DNA from: a virus
Virus record (IMG/VR): IMGVR_UViG_3300044801_000216
Coordinates: 1 to 63,561 of that record
DNA length: 63,561 nt
Reading direction: 5' to 3' (one strand)
Every line of letters starts with the position of its first letter. Position 1 is the first letter of the stretch. The position numbers and the translations under genes are program-made. The notes beneath the pieces were generated by a model. The model was not told where the DNA came from. It worked only from the letters and a program-made list of their open reading frames with translations, and searched no databases. Shown piece by piece: positions 8,567-16,270 of this stretch.

Positions 8567-9328
8567 TTAATCTCCGTGCTTCCATTCTTCTCTCGACGGT
8601 TCCGTGGGGTCGAACGCAAACTCTTCGATCGACCGCATTTCCGATTCTCCGGCGAAGACCTGTTTGCCGAAGTCCCGGTCGTAGCCTTCGGGCGTTTGAT
8701 ACTGGCCCCTGGTGCGCCCGATGTTGTGAACTCTCGATAGCACCGGCGCCAGCGCCGTCAGCCTGTGCCGGCTCATCAACCTGGAGATCGACCAGTCCCA
8801 GCCGGTAGGACGTTCCCGTTTCGAGTTCCAGTTGGGGGCGAGCCATTCGATCCATTGGCGGCGTATGCAGCCCCATCCCCACGGCGTAAACGTGGATCTC
8901 TTTACTACCGCTTCGGGCTGGTCCGAAGTAACGCTGTTGGAGTACAGCATGACGCAGAGCGTCTGGTTGTAATCCTCCGCGTGCCACATGTGGTACCAGC
9001 AGGCCAGTCTGAGTGCGTCCGGGCTCGGCACCGTGTCGTCTTCCAGGTGCAGGTTGAAGTCCGAGTGCAATTCCTCAAAGGTGTACTGCAACAGCCGCCG
9101 GGGGTGTTCGTCCACGCCCAGATGGTCTGGCCAGGCAATCAAGGCGTAGGAGTCCAAACATCGGGCGGTATCGATAACTTTCGCTTGATTTGGCGCCGGA
9201 TCGACGCCGATCACAATCCGCTCCGGCGCATACTCGGGACAGTTCTCCAACGCCACCTTCAGACTTTCCAGCACTTGCTTGAGGTAGTCCGGTCTCCTGT
9301 AGGCCGCCACCGTGATCGTGCGTATCAT
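8567..9328 (-). CDS. Glycosyltransferase, GT-A (family 2-like), 253 aa
   Basis: Starts MIRTITVAAYRRPDYLKQVL, the usual first strand and helix of a GT-A nucleotide-sugar transferase; FNLHLEDDTVPSPDAL (about residue 95) supplies the DxD-like metal site, and TPWGWGCIRR and the Trp/Asp motif PTGWDW follow as acceptor-side elements. Family members move a sugar from a nucleotide donor. It is directly followed upstream by a second, unrelated glycosyltransferase gene. In a replication operon the acceptor could be modified phage DNA, but no base-hydroxymethylating enzyme is seen, so the target is open. ATG 9328 has GGGAG upstream. Confidence 0.8.
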   Translation of the reverse strand: MIRTITVAAYRRPDYLKQVLESLKVALENCPEYAPERIVIGVDPAPNQAKVIDTARCLDSYALIAWPDHLGVDEHPRRLLQYTFEELHSDFNLHLEDDTVPSPDALRLACWYHMWHAEDYNQTLCVMLYSNSVTSDQPEAVVKRSTFTPWGWGCIRRQWIEWLAPNWNSKRERPTGWDWSISRLMSRHRLTALAPVLSRVHNIGRTRGQYQTPEGYDRDFGKQVFAGESEMRSIEEFAFDPTEPSREEWKHGD

Positions 9329-9366
9329 TGTGTTACTCCCTATCGAAAGGGTCGGTTTTAACGTGC

Positions 9367-10650
9367 TCACGGTTTGATACTCTCCATTGCCGCTACGGCC
9401 GCTGCGGCGATCTCCTTGGCGTTCCACACCAAAGGCCGGCGCTGGCGGTAGTAGGTCAACTGCGGGCCGTACCAGGGGCCCGATGTGCGATCCGGCATAC
9501 CCCAGCGCCATTCGGAAGCGACGGGCAGCAGGACCAGCGTAGGAATTCCCAACAGGCCGGCCAGGTGAGCTACCGCCGTGTCCACGGTCAAAACGAAGTC
9601 CATCGAGCACATGTATTCGGCAGTGGCGCGCCATGAGGTCTGGCGTTCGGGTTCGAGTTTCATGAAATCGGTCTGCGCGGTCTGCGCGGTCTGCGCGGTC
9701 TGCGCGGTCTGCGCGGTCTGCGCGGTCTGCGCGGTCTGCGCGGTCTGCGCGGACGTGTCCTTACCGTACAGGCAGGCGTTGTCGATAGAGAGAGACAGGA
9801 CTTCAACCCCACCGGAGAATCTCCCGTCTTGGACCAGTTCGTACACGACCGCGCCGGCTCGATCGTAAGAGAGCGAGCGTTTGGGATACGGAGCGAAAGC
9901 TTCCTCGGCGCGCCAGCAGAAGCCGATGCGGAAAGGTCGATCCGCACAGGGACTCGCAAGCGAGAGACCGATAGCGCACGCTGAATTACCCTCTGGCGGC
10001 ACGTCCTCCCGCGTCTTCATCCCCAGCGCGCCCGGCAGGCTCAGAATGCTCGTGGCGTACTCGTACTCTCCGAATTTGAGCTGGTCCACGCCCACCTTGT
10101 AGACTCTACCAACGCCCAACGCGGACCAGTCGCAGAAATCCGCCAACCGCGGAAACAGCGTGAGACCGATCGTGCCAGCGCGCTTCTTGGCTTCCGGCAG
10201 CCAGCGCATAAACTGCATGATGTCGCCGTAGCCGCCTTCGGCCTGGATCAGAAGGCTGCCCGCTTGCTGGCCTGTCCACAACTTGCTACCCGGCCAAGGA
10301 ACCCAACTGACACCGATCCGTCCGGCTTCCCAGTAGGGCCAGGCTTCTTCAAAAAGCCCGTGACGCATCAGTGCGCACGCCAGACCTAACGCCGCAGTCT
10401 GGTACTCGGCCACGCGATCGTCGCTCATCTTGCGCGCGCGCATCAGCTCGACGGCGCGCCGGTGATAGACCAGCGCCTCCGTGAACGCCCCCATGTCGGT
10501 CTTGATCTGGCCGAAGGTGTGCCACAGGGCGGGTTCGTTAATGCGCTCCGGAAGCAGGTCGTCCGCGACCGTCATCGCCAGACCGGGTTTGCCGATCTGG
10601 CGCAATGTGACCGCCGCTTGCAATTGCTTTAGGTAGAGTTCGTCGTTCAT
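9367..10650 (-). CDS. TPR-glycosyltransferase (GT9/GT41-like GT-B), 427 aa
   Basis: The N-terminal ~110 residues look like two or three tetratricopeptide repeats (FTEALVYHRRAVELM is a typical helix). The C-terminal half ends with the GT-B donor-site block VDTAVAHLAGLLGIPTLVLL followed by a Trp-rich segment with GPWYGPQ, as in the bacterial TPR-plus-glycosyltransferase proteins. Inside it, nine tandem Ala-Gln-Thr repeats are encoded by a 9-bp DNA repeat, between the two halves of the catalytic region. Such repeats change length without a frameshift. Paired with the GT-A enzyme downstream. Confidence 0.8.
   Translation of the reverse strand: MNDELYLKQLQAAVTLRQIGKPGLAMTVADDLLPERINEPALWHTFGQIKTDMGAFTEALVYHRRAVELMRARKMSDDRVAEYQTAALGLACALMRHGLFEEAWPYWEAGRIGVSWVPWPGSKLWTGQQAGSLLIQAEGGYGDIMQFMRWLPEAKKRAGTIGLTLFPRLADFCDWSALGVGRVYKVGVDQLKFGEYEYATSILSLPGALGMKTREDVPPEGNSACAIGLSLASPCADRPFRIGFCWRAEEAFAPYPKRSLSYDRAGAVVYELVQDGRFSGGVEVLSLSIDNACLYGKDTSAQTAQTAQTAQTAQTAQTAQTAQTAQTDFMKLEPERQTSWRATAEYMCSMDFVLTVDTAVAHLAGLLGIPTLVLLPVASEWRWGMPDRTSGPWYGPQLTYYRQRRPLVWNAKEIAAAAVAAMESIKP
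9671..9751. repeat. 9-bp tandem repeat (GTCTGCGCG x 9)
   Basis: Nine perfect units of GTCTGCGCG inside the TPR-glycosyltransferase gene, encoding (AQT)9 on the minus strand. Units are identical, including third positions, which indicates recent expansion by slippage rather than selection for the amino-acid repeat. Confidence 0.95.
10098..10110. promoter_or_regulatory. 13-bp operator-like palindrome, 12/13 copy
   Basis: TGTAGACTCTACC differs from the perfect palindrome only at the last base. It lies within the TPR-glycosyltransferase gene. Confidence 0.4.
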
Positions 10651-10651
10651 C

Positions 10652-10876
10652 TCATGTGGTCTCCTTCGCGCTTACAAGCGCGCCGGCCCACTTGGACACG
10701 CGGGCCACCAGGCATTCTTGCGAGCAGATATGCACCAGCGTAGGACTTCCCGTGGTGTAAAACCTGGACAGCACCATGCAGCCGACCATGTCTGCCTGGT
10801 AACTGATGCAGAACCAGTGGTTGCTCTCCTGTTTGACCCGGCCGCATTCGTCGCACTTGTAGACTGTCTGCTGCAT
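10652..10876 (-). CDS. Small zinc-ribbon protein, 74 aa
   Basis: Two Cys pairs, YKCDECGR at residues 7-12 and ICSQEC near 52-56, should hold one zinc ion. A Phe/Cys-rich centre (WFCISYQADMVGCMV) lies between. This frame is preferred over the longer overlapping reading at 10647-11066 because it has the Cys pairs, fits exactly between its neighbours and starts ATG 10876 right after the stop of the ATPase gene. Function is unknown; small zinc ribbons in phage early operons are often regulators or accessory factors. Confidence 0.7.
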   Translation of the reverse strand: MQQTVYKCDECGRVKQESNHWFCISYQADMVGCMVLSRFYTTGSPTLVHICSQECLVARVSKWAGALVSAKETT

Positions 10877-10879
10877 CGC

Positions 10880-11680
10880 TTACTCCCAATCTTCGATGGA
10901 GCTGTCCGGCCGCAGTTCGCACGCCAGGTATTTGAACTCGATCATGTCGCCGGACAGCAAATGCTGCCCCGCCTCGCCCATCAGCGCAGCCCGGTCCTGG
11001 CACATACGGACATCCAGCCAGAAGCCGTCCTCGACGCTGAAGTGGGTCTCGACCAGCACATTGCACTCGTAACCGAGAGCTTTGTAACCGGCGTTTTCGT
11101 CGTACCCGAGAGCTTCTTTCTTCTGGTACGACTCTTTCGATTCGGTCGTGAACACCACATGCTTGGTTTGCAGGCTCTCAAGCAGCATCCGCATCTCGGT
11201 GTTCGGCGGTTCCCAGGCCGTCTTCTCGGCGCTGAAGCGCGTAGACCGCCCATAGTGGGCGGCGACGATCAGGTTGTACAACGTGTACCCGCTGTCGATC
11301 CCGATGGTTTTCACTTCCGGCATGTCCAACAGGGACCAGTACGCCGCCTTGATACGGTCCACCAGAGCCCGGTAGAACCCGATGGACTCCTCGCGGTTCA
11401 TCATCGCCAGCTCCATCGGGTTCTTATATCTGTAGAACTGCTCCGGGTCTTTGGGCCAGTAGACCTTACGGGTGGGATAGAGATCGCGCAAGACCTGTTC
11501 GATGGTGGGTCTGACTTTGCGCTGCAACGGGACCACGCCCAAACCCGGTGCGGTCGCCATCAGGCGGGTTTTGCCCGTGCCGGAACGTCCGAAGACGCCG
11601 ACGAACAGCTTTTCGGGAGCGCCGATTTTGAGCGTCTCGAACTCGACCTTCTGCGCGGCTGGCACCACTGTGTTTTTCAT
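10880..11680 (-). CDS. P-loop ATPase, phage AAA_24/Sak4-like, 266 aa
   Basis: Walker A is GVFGRSGTGKTRLM at about residues 28-41, and VKTIGIDSGYTLYNL at about 122 is the Walker B-like strand. The length and the short P-loop core match the phage RecA-like nucleotide-binding proteins often called AAA_24 or Sak4, which help single-strand annealing or replication. The gene just upstream encodes a RecB/Cas4-type nuclease and overlaps by 4 bases (ATGA at 11677-11680), a pairing typical for phage recombination modules. I chose ATG 11680 over TTG 11686 because GAGGGG is well spaced. Confidence 0.8.
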   Translation of the reverse strand: MKNTVVPAAQKVEFETLKIGAPEKLFVGVFGRSGTGKTRLMATAPGLGVVPLQRKVRPTIEQVLRDLYPTRKVYWPKDPEQFYRYKNPMELAMMNREESIGFYRALVDRIKAAYWSLLDMPEVKTIGIDSGYTLYNLIVAAHYGRSTRFSAEKTAWEPPNTEMRMLLESLQTKHVVFTTESKESYQKKEALGYDENAGYKALGYECNVLVETHFSVEDGFWLDVRMCQDRAALMGEAGQHLLSGDMIEFKYLACELRPDSSIEDWE

Positions 11681-12294
11681 TCGCAATACCCCTCTGAGAT
11701 CGCTCCGGAGCGGTTGTTCTCGATCATCTTACGCATCTCGCCTAACTCCTTGGATGTGAATCCGACCAGGTATTTCGTGTAAACCGGATCGGGAAACTCC
11801 ATCACACTTAATACGTGCCAGCGCACGAACTCGCAGCCGTACCCGATGCAGTAGCCGGCGCCTTGGCACAGCCATGCCCACTTCTTCTTGAGCATGTCCG
11901 CGCCCGTATATTTCTTGGCCCGGTTGCACTTGAACTCTTCGATGCAGGGCTGGTTCACGTCCGACAGATAGCCGATGCCGTCGCAGGTCATGATAACCGG
12001 ATCGGTTACCTCGCCGGGTTGCCAGACCATGTCCGGATAAAGCGATGCTGCAAACTCTTCCCATGCGATGCCGAGAGCCCACCGCAGCGGCACCGCTTCT
12101 TCGTCTAACTGTTCCAGGTAAGAAGTGATCCGAGACTTTTGAGCGACGTACCGCAACAGACCGGACAGATGCAGTCCCGGTGCGCGCGGCGGTGGCACGA
12201 TGAAGTTGTCCGACGTGTCGCGCGGCAGGACGATTCTCCTGCATAGGTCCGCTCGTTCGAGACGGACATCCGTTTCTGAAATTAGTGTGGGCAT
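11677..12294 (-). CDS. RecB/Cas4-like PD-(D/E)xK nuclease, 205 aa
   Basis: Visible motifs are the helix GIAWEEF (about residue 77), TCDGIGYL (Asp), CIEEFKCN (Glu-x-Lys) and QGAGYCIGYG (Gln-xxx-Tyr), in the order expected for RecB-family exonucleases such as Cas4 and lambda-type nucleases. No CRISPR array is present, so a phage recombination or end-processing role is more likely. A TAA lies four codons before ATG 12294, so the frame cannot extend upstream; no Shine-Dalgarno is seen, and instead a 264-bp hexamer repeat begins 16 bases before the start. Confidence 0.8.
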   Translation of the reverse strand: MPTLISETDVRLERADLCRRIVLPRDTSDNFIVPPPRAPGLHLSGLLRYVAQKSRITSYLEQLDEEAVPLRWALGIAWEEFAASLYPDMVWQPGEVTDPVIMTCDGIGYLSDVNQPCIEEFKCNRAKKYTGADMLKKKWAWLCQGAGYCIGYGCEFVRWHVLSVMEFPDPVYTKYLVGFTSKELGEMRKMIENNRSGAISEGYCE

Positions 12295-12309
12295 CTTGGT
12301 TGTTTACCC

Positions 12310-12573
12310 CGACCCCGACCCCGACCACGACCGCGACCCCGACCCCGACCACGACCGCGACCCCGACCCCGACCACGACCGCGACCCCGACCACGACCGC
12401 GACCCCGACCCCGACCACGACCGCGACCCCGAACGCGACCGCGACCGCGAACGCGACCCCGACCACGACCACGACCGCGACCCCGACCGCGACCCCGAAC
12501 ACGACCACGACCGCGACCCCGACCGCGACCCCGACCACGACCACGACCCCGAACGCGACCCCGACCACGACCA
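12310..12573. repeat. Hexanucleotide tandem repeat, 44 units of CGACCN
   Basis: A tract of 44 consecutive CGACCN-type units (N mostly C, A or G; a few units read CGAACN). All six frames stay open because of the repeat. It lies between two minus-strand genes, just upstream of the RecB/Cas4-like nuclease start. The transcript strand reads GGTCGN repeats, which could form stacked two-tetrad G-quadruplex-like structures in the 5' leader. Confidence 0.93.
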
Positions 12574-12601
12574 TCCCGCAAACAACCACGAAGCAGTCAT
12601 C

Positions 12602-12883
12602 CTACACCACCCGACGGGGAGCACCGGAAATCTGTACAGCGTCGATGAGGGCGCTTCTGCCAACGGCTACCAGACCATCGGGGAAGGGTTCGACCTCGCT
12701 AAAATTCAAGGTCTTCAGAGCCTCGTTGAATCGACCTGTGTCGGCGATCCAGGCCGCGTCTTTGAGCACGATTTCATGCTCGTCGATCGACACTAGAATG
12801 CCTGTGTCGATCATGGTCACTGTGCGGATTAGGTAAGCCTCTCCTACCCGCCAAAACGATTTGACTTTCTCGCTCGCTGCCAT
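12602..12883 (-). CDS. Conserved hypothetical phage/prophage protein, 93 aa
   Basis: The sequence (YLIRTVTMIDTGILVSIDEHEIVLKDAAWIADTGRF...) is a compact mixed alpha/beta protein with the pattern 'TG.L....E.VL.DAAWIADTGRF', which I recall from many prophage and bacterial hypothetical proteins; a name cannot be given. A good GGGGAG lies before ATG 12883. Its stop lies 28 bases before the hexamer repeat begins on the opposite coordinate side. Function is unknown. Confidence 0.65.
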   Translation of the reverse strand: MAASEKVKSFWRVGEAYLIRTVTMIDTGILVSIDEHEIVLKDAAWIADTGRFNEALKTLNFSEVEPFPDGLVAVGRSALIDAVQISGAPRRVV

Positions 12884-13015
12884 TTTGTTAACTCCCCGAT
12901 TGGATTCTCTATTCCCGTTGGGGCCGGCGCTCGCTCATGGAGTAAACCACGGTGGCGCGCGCCACACGCCGGCCCCACGCAAGAACGACTACATCGGAAC
13001 GACTACATCGTCCGC
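12884..13015. other. Intergenic stretch with nested inverted repeats
   Basis: GGGGCCGGCG (12920-12929) pairs perfectly with CGCCGGCCCC (12967-12976), and the loop contains the palindrome TGGCGCGCGCCA (12953-12964). Next to it the 14-mer GAACGACTACATCG is present twice in tandem (12983-13010). No U-tract follows on either strand, so this is not a standard terminator; an RNA structure or protein-binding site is possible. Confidence 0.75.
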
Positions 13016-13951
13016 TTAGTCGGCGAACTTCACCTGGCCGTTCTCCAGGATCTCGAACAGGCCCTCGGCAGCGCCGGTGGCTTCCAGCCAGTCGTCGTCG
13101 CCCAACTGATTTTGCACCGCCTTCTTCAGCTCGGCCGGCACCGCCGGCTTGTGCTTGCTGATGGCCATCAACGCTTCGATCTTCAGGCGCTTGATGTCGG
13201 CGATCACCACGCCCTTTCTGGCGGGCGCCAAGGTCTTCGAGAGGATCGCCGCGGCGATCTCTTCGGCGGATTCGCTAGCGGGTTCTACCGCAGCGGCGGC
13301 GGGAGCGGTTGCAGAAGCCGCCGCCTTGCCCTTCGGCGCCGGTTTGCCCTTTGCGGCCGGCTTAAGCTCGTAAGGGAACTCCTTGATCTCGGTCACCAAG
13401 AACACTGTGGGATCGCTGGTCTGGTCGTCGCGGAACTTCTTGCGCGTTTCCGTTTTGAAGTAGGCGTACAGGCCCACCAGGTCGTTGAACCAGGTGCGCT
13501 TCAGAATCTTGGGCTGGAAACCCTTTTCCTGAAGCGAGGCCGTGAACGTCATCCACTTGGTCTTGTCGTTGAGCTGGAACCCGTCCTGCACAGCAAACAG
13601 GGTGTCCCCCTCGGCGCCGAGTTCGCCGGTCATGTCTTCGGGATCGCTGTCGGGGTTGCCGTCCACAAACCTGCCCGGATGGCACAGGTTGAGTTCGCCA
13701 CTTTCTTTGTTGGCGCTCTGGATCGAGAGCAAGACTTCGCTCGGCTGTTCGGCGCTCTGGTTGCCCGCGTTGTCGTTGAAACGCTGGATCTCCAGGCAGG
13801 CAAACAGTCCGGGGGGGCCTTGCCGGCTGGATTCCTTGTCCGGAGGAAACTGGAATACGAGCGCTTTGGCGCTGGTGATTTTGCCCCATCCGTCCGCGAA
13901 TCCACCCTTAAAGTGGAACGCATCCTCGGGGGCGCTACTGACTCTGGGCAT
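13016..13951 (-). CDS. Putative ssDNA-binding-type replication protein, 311 aa
   Basis: Starts MPRVSSAPEDAFHFKGGFAD at ATG 13951. The first ~200 residues are beta-rich with many aromatic residues and could form an OB fold; then an Ala/Lys/Pro-rich flexible linker (about 205-235) precedes a small C-terminal helical domain. Core domain plus flexible linker is the plan of phage single-strand-binding proteins, and the gene sits between the helicase and the recombination genes. However, no diagnostic motif can be read by eye, so the function is inference. Confidence 0.55.
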   Translation of the reverse strand: MPRVSSAPEDAFHFKGGFADGWGKITSAKALVFQFPPDKESSRQGPPGLFACLEIQRFNDNAGNQSAEQPSEVLLSIQSANKESGELNLCHPGRFVDGNPDSDPEDMTGELGAEGDTLFAVQDGFQLNDKTKWMTFTASLQEKGFQPKILKRTWFNDLVGLYAYFKTETRKKFRDDQTSDPTVFLVTEIKEFPYELKPAAKGKPAPKGKAAASATAPAAAAVEPASESAEEIAAAILSKTLAPARKGVVIADIKRLKIEALMAISKHKPAVPAELKKAVQNQLGDDDWLEATGAAEGLFEILENGQVKFAD

Positions 13952-13968
13952 GATGGTACTTCTCCTTT

Positions 13969-15585
13969 TCAGTTTGGGTTGGCACTTTTGACGGTGCTGT
14001 TGGTGGTGTTGATACGCGGCGGAGGCGGGGGCGCCGCCAGCACCGTAAAGATTCGGAACCCCGGAGGGCAATACGAGCGCCCTTCCGGACCGCACAGTTG
14101 ACGCACGGCGTTATCGTACACGAAGTTCTCGCAGCGGTCGGTCTCGTACCGGCGCGCGCGGCCCACCATCTGATAGATCCGTTGGGCGGCGTGATGGAGC
14201 CGGTAACCGCCAATCTGCGCACAGCGTTCCTTGACTACCCTCTGCGTTTCGTTTGGGAACGGGAACTTGAGGAAGTGCTGGTGCTCGCATTCGACGCCGG
14301 GGAAGTCGAAACCTTGCTCGACAGATGGCGTAACGAGAATTGTCCGCGCACAGGTTCCAGGACTGGCTGCCCTGAATTCGTCCAGGCAACGCGCAAGGTC
14401 GCTTCCTTGTTCGTTAAAGATGAACCGTCGAGCGTGACGCGAATGCTGCAAGGCTCGTCTGGATCGAGCGTAACTGACTGTATGAACAATCCCTTTCCGG
14501 TCGAGACGTTGATCGATAACCTTGTCCATCGCGGCGATGACTTCTTGGTAGTCTTCATCGGTACTCCTCCACGAGAGCTTTTTGGTTGGGATGTGATAGA
14601 CCGGAGCGTTCGATGCCGGGAAGACCTGGTCCCAGGCGCGATAGTCGTACAGGGTGTCCTGCGGCATCAGCAGGCGCAAAGTGAACTGGTTCAAACTGGC
14701 GGACATCAGCAGCACGCGCGGGACACCGCTAAAGAGCGTGCGCATCCAGGGGTTCAATCGGATGGGCTCGAATGTGACGTGACCTCGATCGTCGAATTGC
14801 CACACCCAGTTGGAGTTCATGCGAATAACACGTCGCAGACGATCGCAGAGGTCCTTGTCGTCGTCGTCGTTCGATCCGGCAAGCTTGTCGGCACGGCTCT
14901 TAGACCACTCGCGCCAGATGCGAGAGGCATTCTCTTCGTCGGTCCGATATGAACCTCCGTCCGCCGGCTGCATGACACCCGCACGCGGCAGCGACGAACC
15001 TGTCTTGCCCAGTTCGCTCGCGTAAAACTTCACCGCTGCGAACCCGCCAAGCTGTCCTTCGAGCGCATGTGCTTCGTCGCAGATCAGCAGCTCGACAGGC
15101 CAACCGTCAAGCTCCAGCGCCCGGCTGTTATGCTTTCGGGCGTGCAGCCAGTACGCATAGTTGGTAACGATCAGCCGCGAGTTTTTGGCGTTGTCTACCG
15201 CGTTGGCATACTCGCACCCGCTGGTGTTGGACACACTGCACTCTTCGTCGTAGCCGCGCTCGCAATCGCCGTAGTTGGGACAGCGGTAGTTGGCGCGCCC
15301 GCGGATGTCCACCATGCCCATCGAAGCGAAGTCCCTCAGGACCTGGCTCTGAAGCTGCTTGGTGGCCACCAGATAGACCGCTTTGACGTTTGTAAGTTGC
15401 GCGAGCGCCATCGCGATCGCGGTCTTGCCGCCGCCAGTAGGCAAACAGGCGGCGCTAATGGGTTGCTCGCATGCGGCGGTGAGCCACTCAAGAGCCTCGC
15501 GCTGGTGGCGGCGGAAGGTAGTAAACTTGTCCGGCAGTCCCAGATCGGCGGGAGAGAGCGAATCGAAGATCGATTGGGCGTTCAT
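13969..15585 (-). CDS. XPD/DinG-like superfamily 2 helicase with Fe-S cysteines, 538 aa
   Basis: Helicase motifs: PTGGGKTAIAM (motif I, about residue 50), the four-Cys segment CPNYGDC...EEC...GC (about 100-125) in the place of the Fe-S domain of XPD/DinG enzymes, CDEAHALE (motif II, about 168), LLMSASL (III), SVEQGFDFPG (V) and QMVGRARR (VI). Such enzymes unwind DNA 5'-3' and resolve R-loops or forks. It may act as the replicative or repair helicase here, since no DnaB-type helicase is obvious apart from the ATPase at 16267-17538. Confidence 0.88.
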   Translation of the reverse strand: MNAQSIFDSLSPADLGLPDKFTTFRRHQREALEWLTAACEQPISAACLPTGGGKTAIAMALAQLTNVKAVYLVATKQLQSQVLRDFASMGMVDIRGRANYRCPNYGDCERGYDEECSVSNTSGCEYANAVDNAKNSRLIVTNYAYWLHARKHNSRALELDGWPVELLICDEAHALEGQLGGFAAVKFYASELGKTGSSLPRAGVMQPADGGSYRTDEENASRIWREWSKSRADKLAGSNDDDDKDLCDRLRRVIRMNSNWVWQFDDRGHVTFEPIRLNPWMRTLFSGVPRVLLMSASLNQFTLRLLMPQDTLYDYRAWDQVFPASNAPVYHIPTKKLSWRSTDEDYQEVIAAMDKVIDQRLDRKGIVHTVSYARSRRALQHSRHARRFIFNEQGSDLARCLDEFRAASPGTCARTILVTPSVEQGFDFPGVECEHQHFLKFPFPNETQRVVKERCAQIGGYRLHHAAQRIYQMVGRARRYETDRCENFVYDNAVRQLCGPEGRSYCPPGFRIFTVLAAPPPPPRINTTNSTVKSANPN

Positions 15586-15631
15586 CTCGGAGCAGCCTTT
15601 ATCATACGCCCCAGATCAAGAACTGTCAAGT

Positions 15632-16270
15632 TCATTCGTCCACTTCCATAGTCTGCCACGGTTCGCTGCCGGCAATCGCCAGCAGCAGATCCCGAAAAGG
15701 CAATGGAGTCAGCTCCCGTTCCCGATGCGACAACTTCTGGCAAGTGCCGGTGCGAATCCTGCGCCTGCGCTCTTCTGCGGAATGGAAGCCATCCTCCAAT
15801 CTTACTTTGCCGGGTATCTTACCCCATCGCAGATTGGGCAACGCCGTATCGAAAGCGTACAGCCAAGTCGCCTTTTGGGCACGGTGACCATACCAGCCCT
15901 GATCGACACAACATGTCCATCCGCCAAAGAGTCCTCCGTCGGCGGGAATCCATCCTCCTTCGCGCGGCGGGGTTGTCAACCCGAACGCCTTCCACGCCCA
16001 CGACGCCGCCGGGTGTTCAAGCACGCCACCCCATTGGCGCACGGCGGACAACGCGGCAACAAAACATCCACCATCGTCGCCTTTTTGAAGACGCACCTTG
16101 GACGAAGGTCCGCCAAACCAGTAGCGGCCCCATCTGGCACATGGCGGGTGAGCCACGACCTTATGCGGTCCACGATATAGTCTTGCGTCCCGCGTTTCCG
16201 TCCAGGGATCGACGTGCCGGAGACCGATGTACGGGCCTGTAGCGTTTACGAAAAGAGCGGCGATCATCAT
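15632..16270 (-). CDS. Cytosine methylase-like protein, 212 aa
   Basis: Contains VAHPPCARWGRYW (a Pro-Pro-Cys segment like motif IV of C5 DNA methyltransferases) at about residue 35, GGVLEHPAASWAW (like the ENV/ENP motif) at about 80, and a conserved-looking GGWTCCVDQGWYGHRAQK segment. It lacks a clear FxGxG SAM motif I, so it may be a divergent or incomplete methylase relative. ATG 16270 overlaps the stop of the preceding gene (ATGATGA). Confidence in the fold is moderate and in the activity low. Confidence 0.55.
   Translation of the reverse strand: MMIAALFVNATGPYIGLRHVDPWTETRDARLYRGPHKVVAHPPCARWGRYWFGGPSSKVRLQKGDDGGCFVAALSAVRQWGGVLEHPAASWAWKAFGLTTPPREGGWIPADGGLFGGWTCCVDQGWYGHRAQKATWLYAFDTALPNLRWGKIPGKVRLEDGFHSAEERRRRIRTGTCQKLSHRERELTPLPFRDLLLAIAGSEPWQTMEVDE

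Noticed and set aside
9671-9751. 9-bp repeat as a protein-function domain
   Set aside because: All nine units are identical at every codon position, which points to slippage rather than selection on the amino-acid repeat.
10647-11066. Longer overlapping reading frame at the small zinc-ribbon gene
   Set aside because: It overlaps the ATPase gene and lacks the Cys pairs and fitting start of the 10652-10876 frame.
11677-12294. Cas4 as part of a CRISPR system
   Set aside because: The RecB/Cas4-like nuclease has no CRISPR array or other Cas genes nearby. The 9-bp and hexamer repeats have no spacers, so they are tandem repeats, not arrays.
12282-12581. Arg-Gly repeat protein or other long ORFs across the hexamer repeat
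   Set aside because: All frames stay open because of the repeat, so openness is not evidence for coding. The upstream stop and neighbour genes fit an intergenic repeat.
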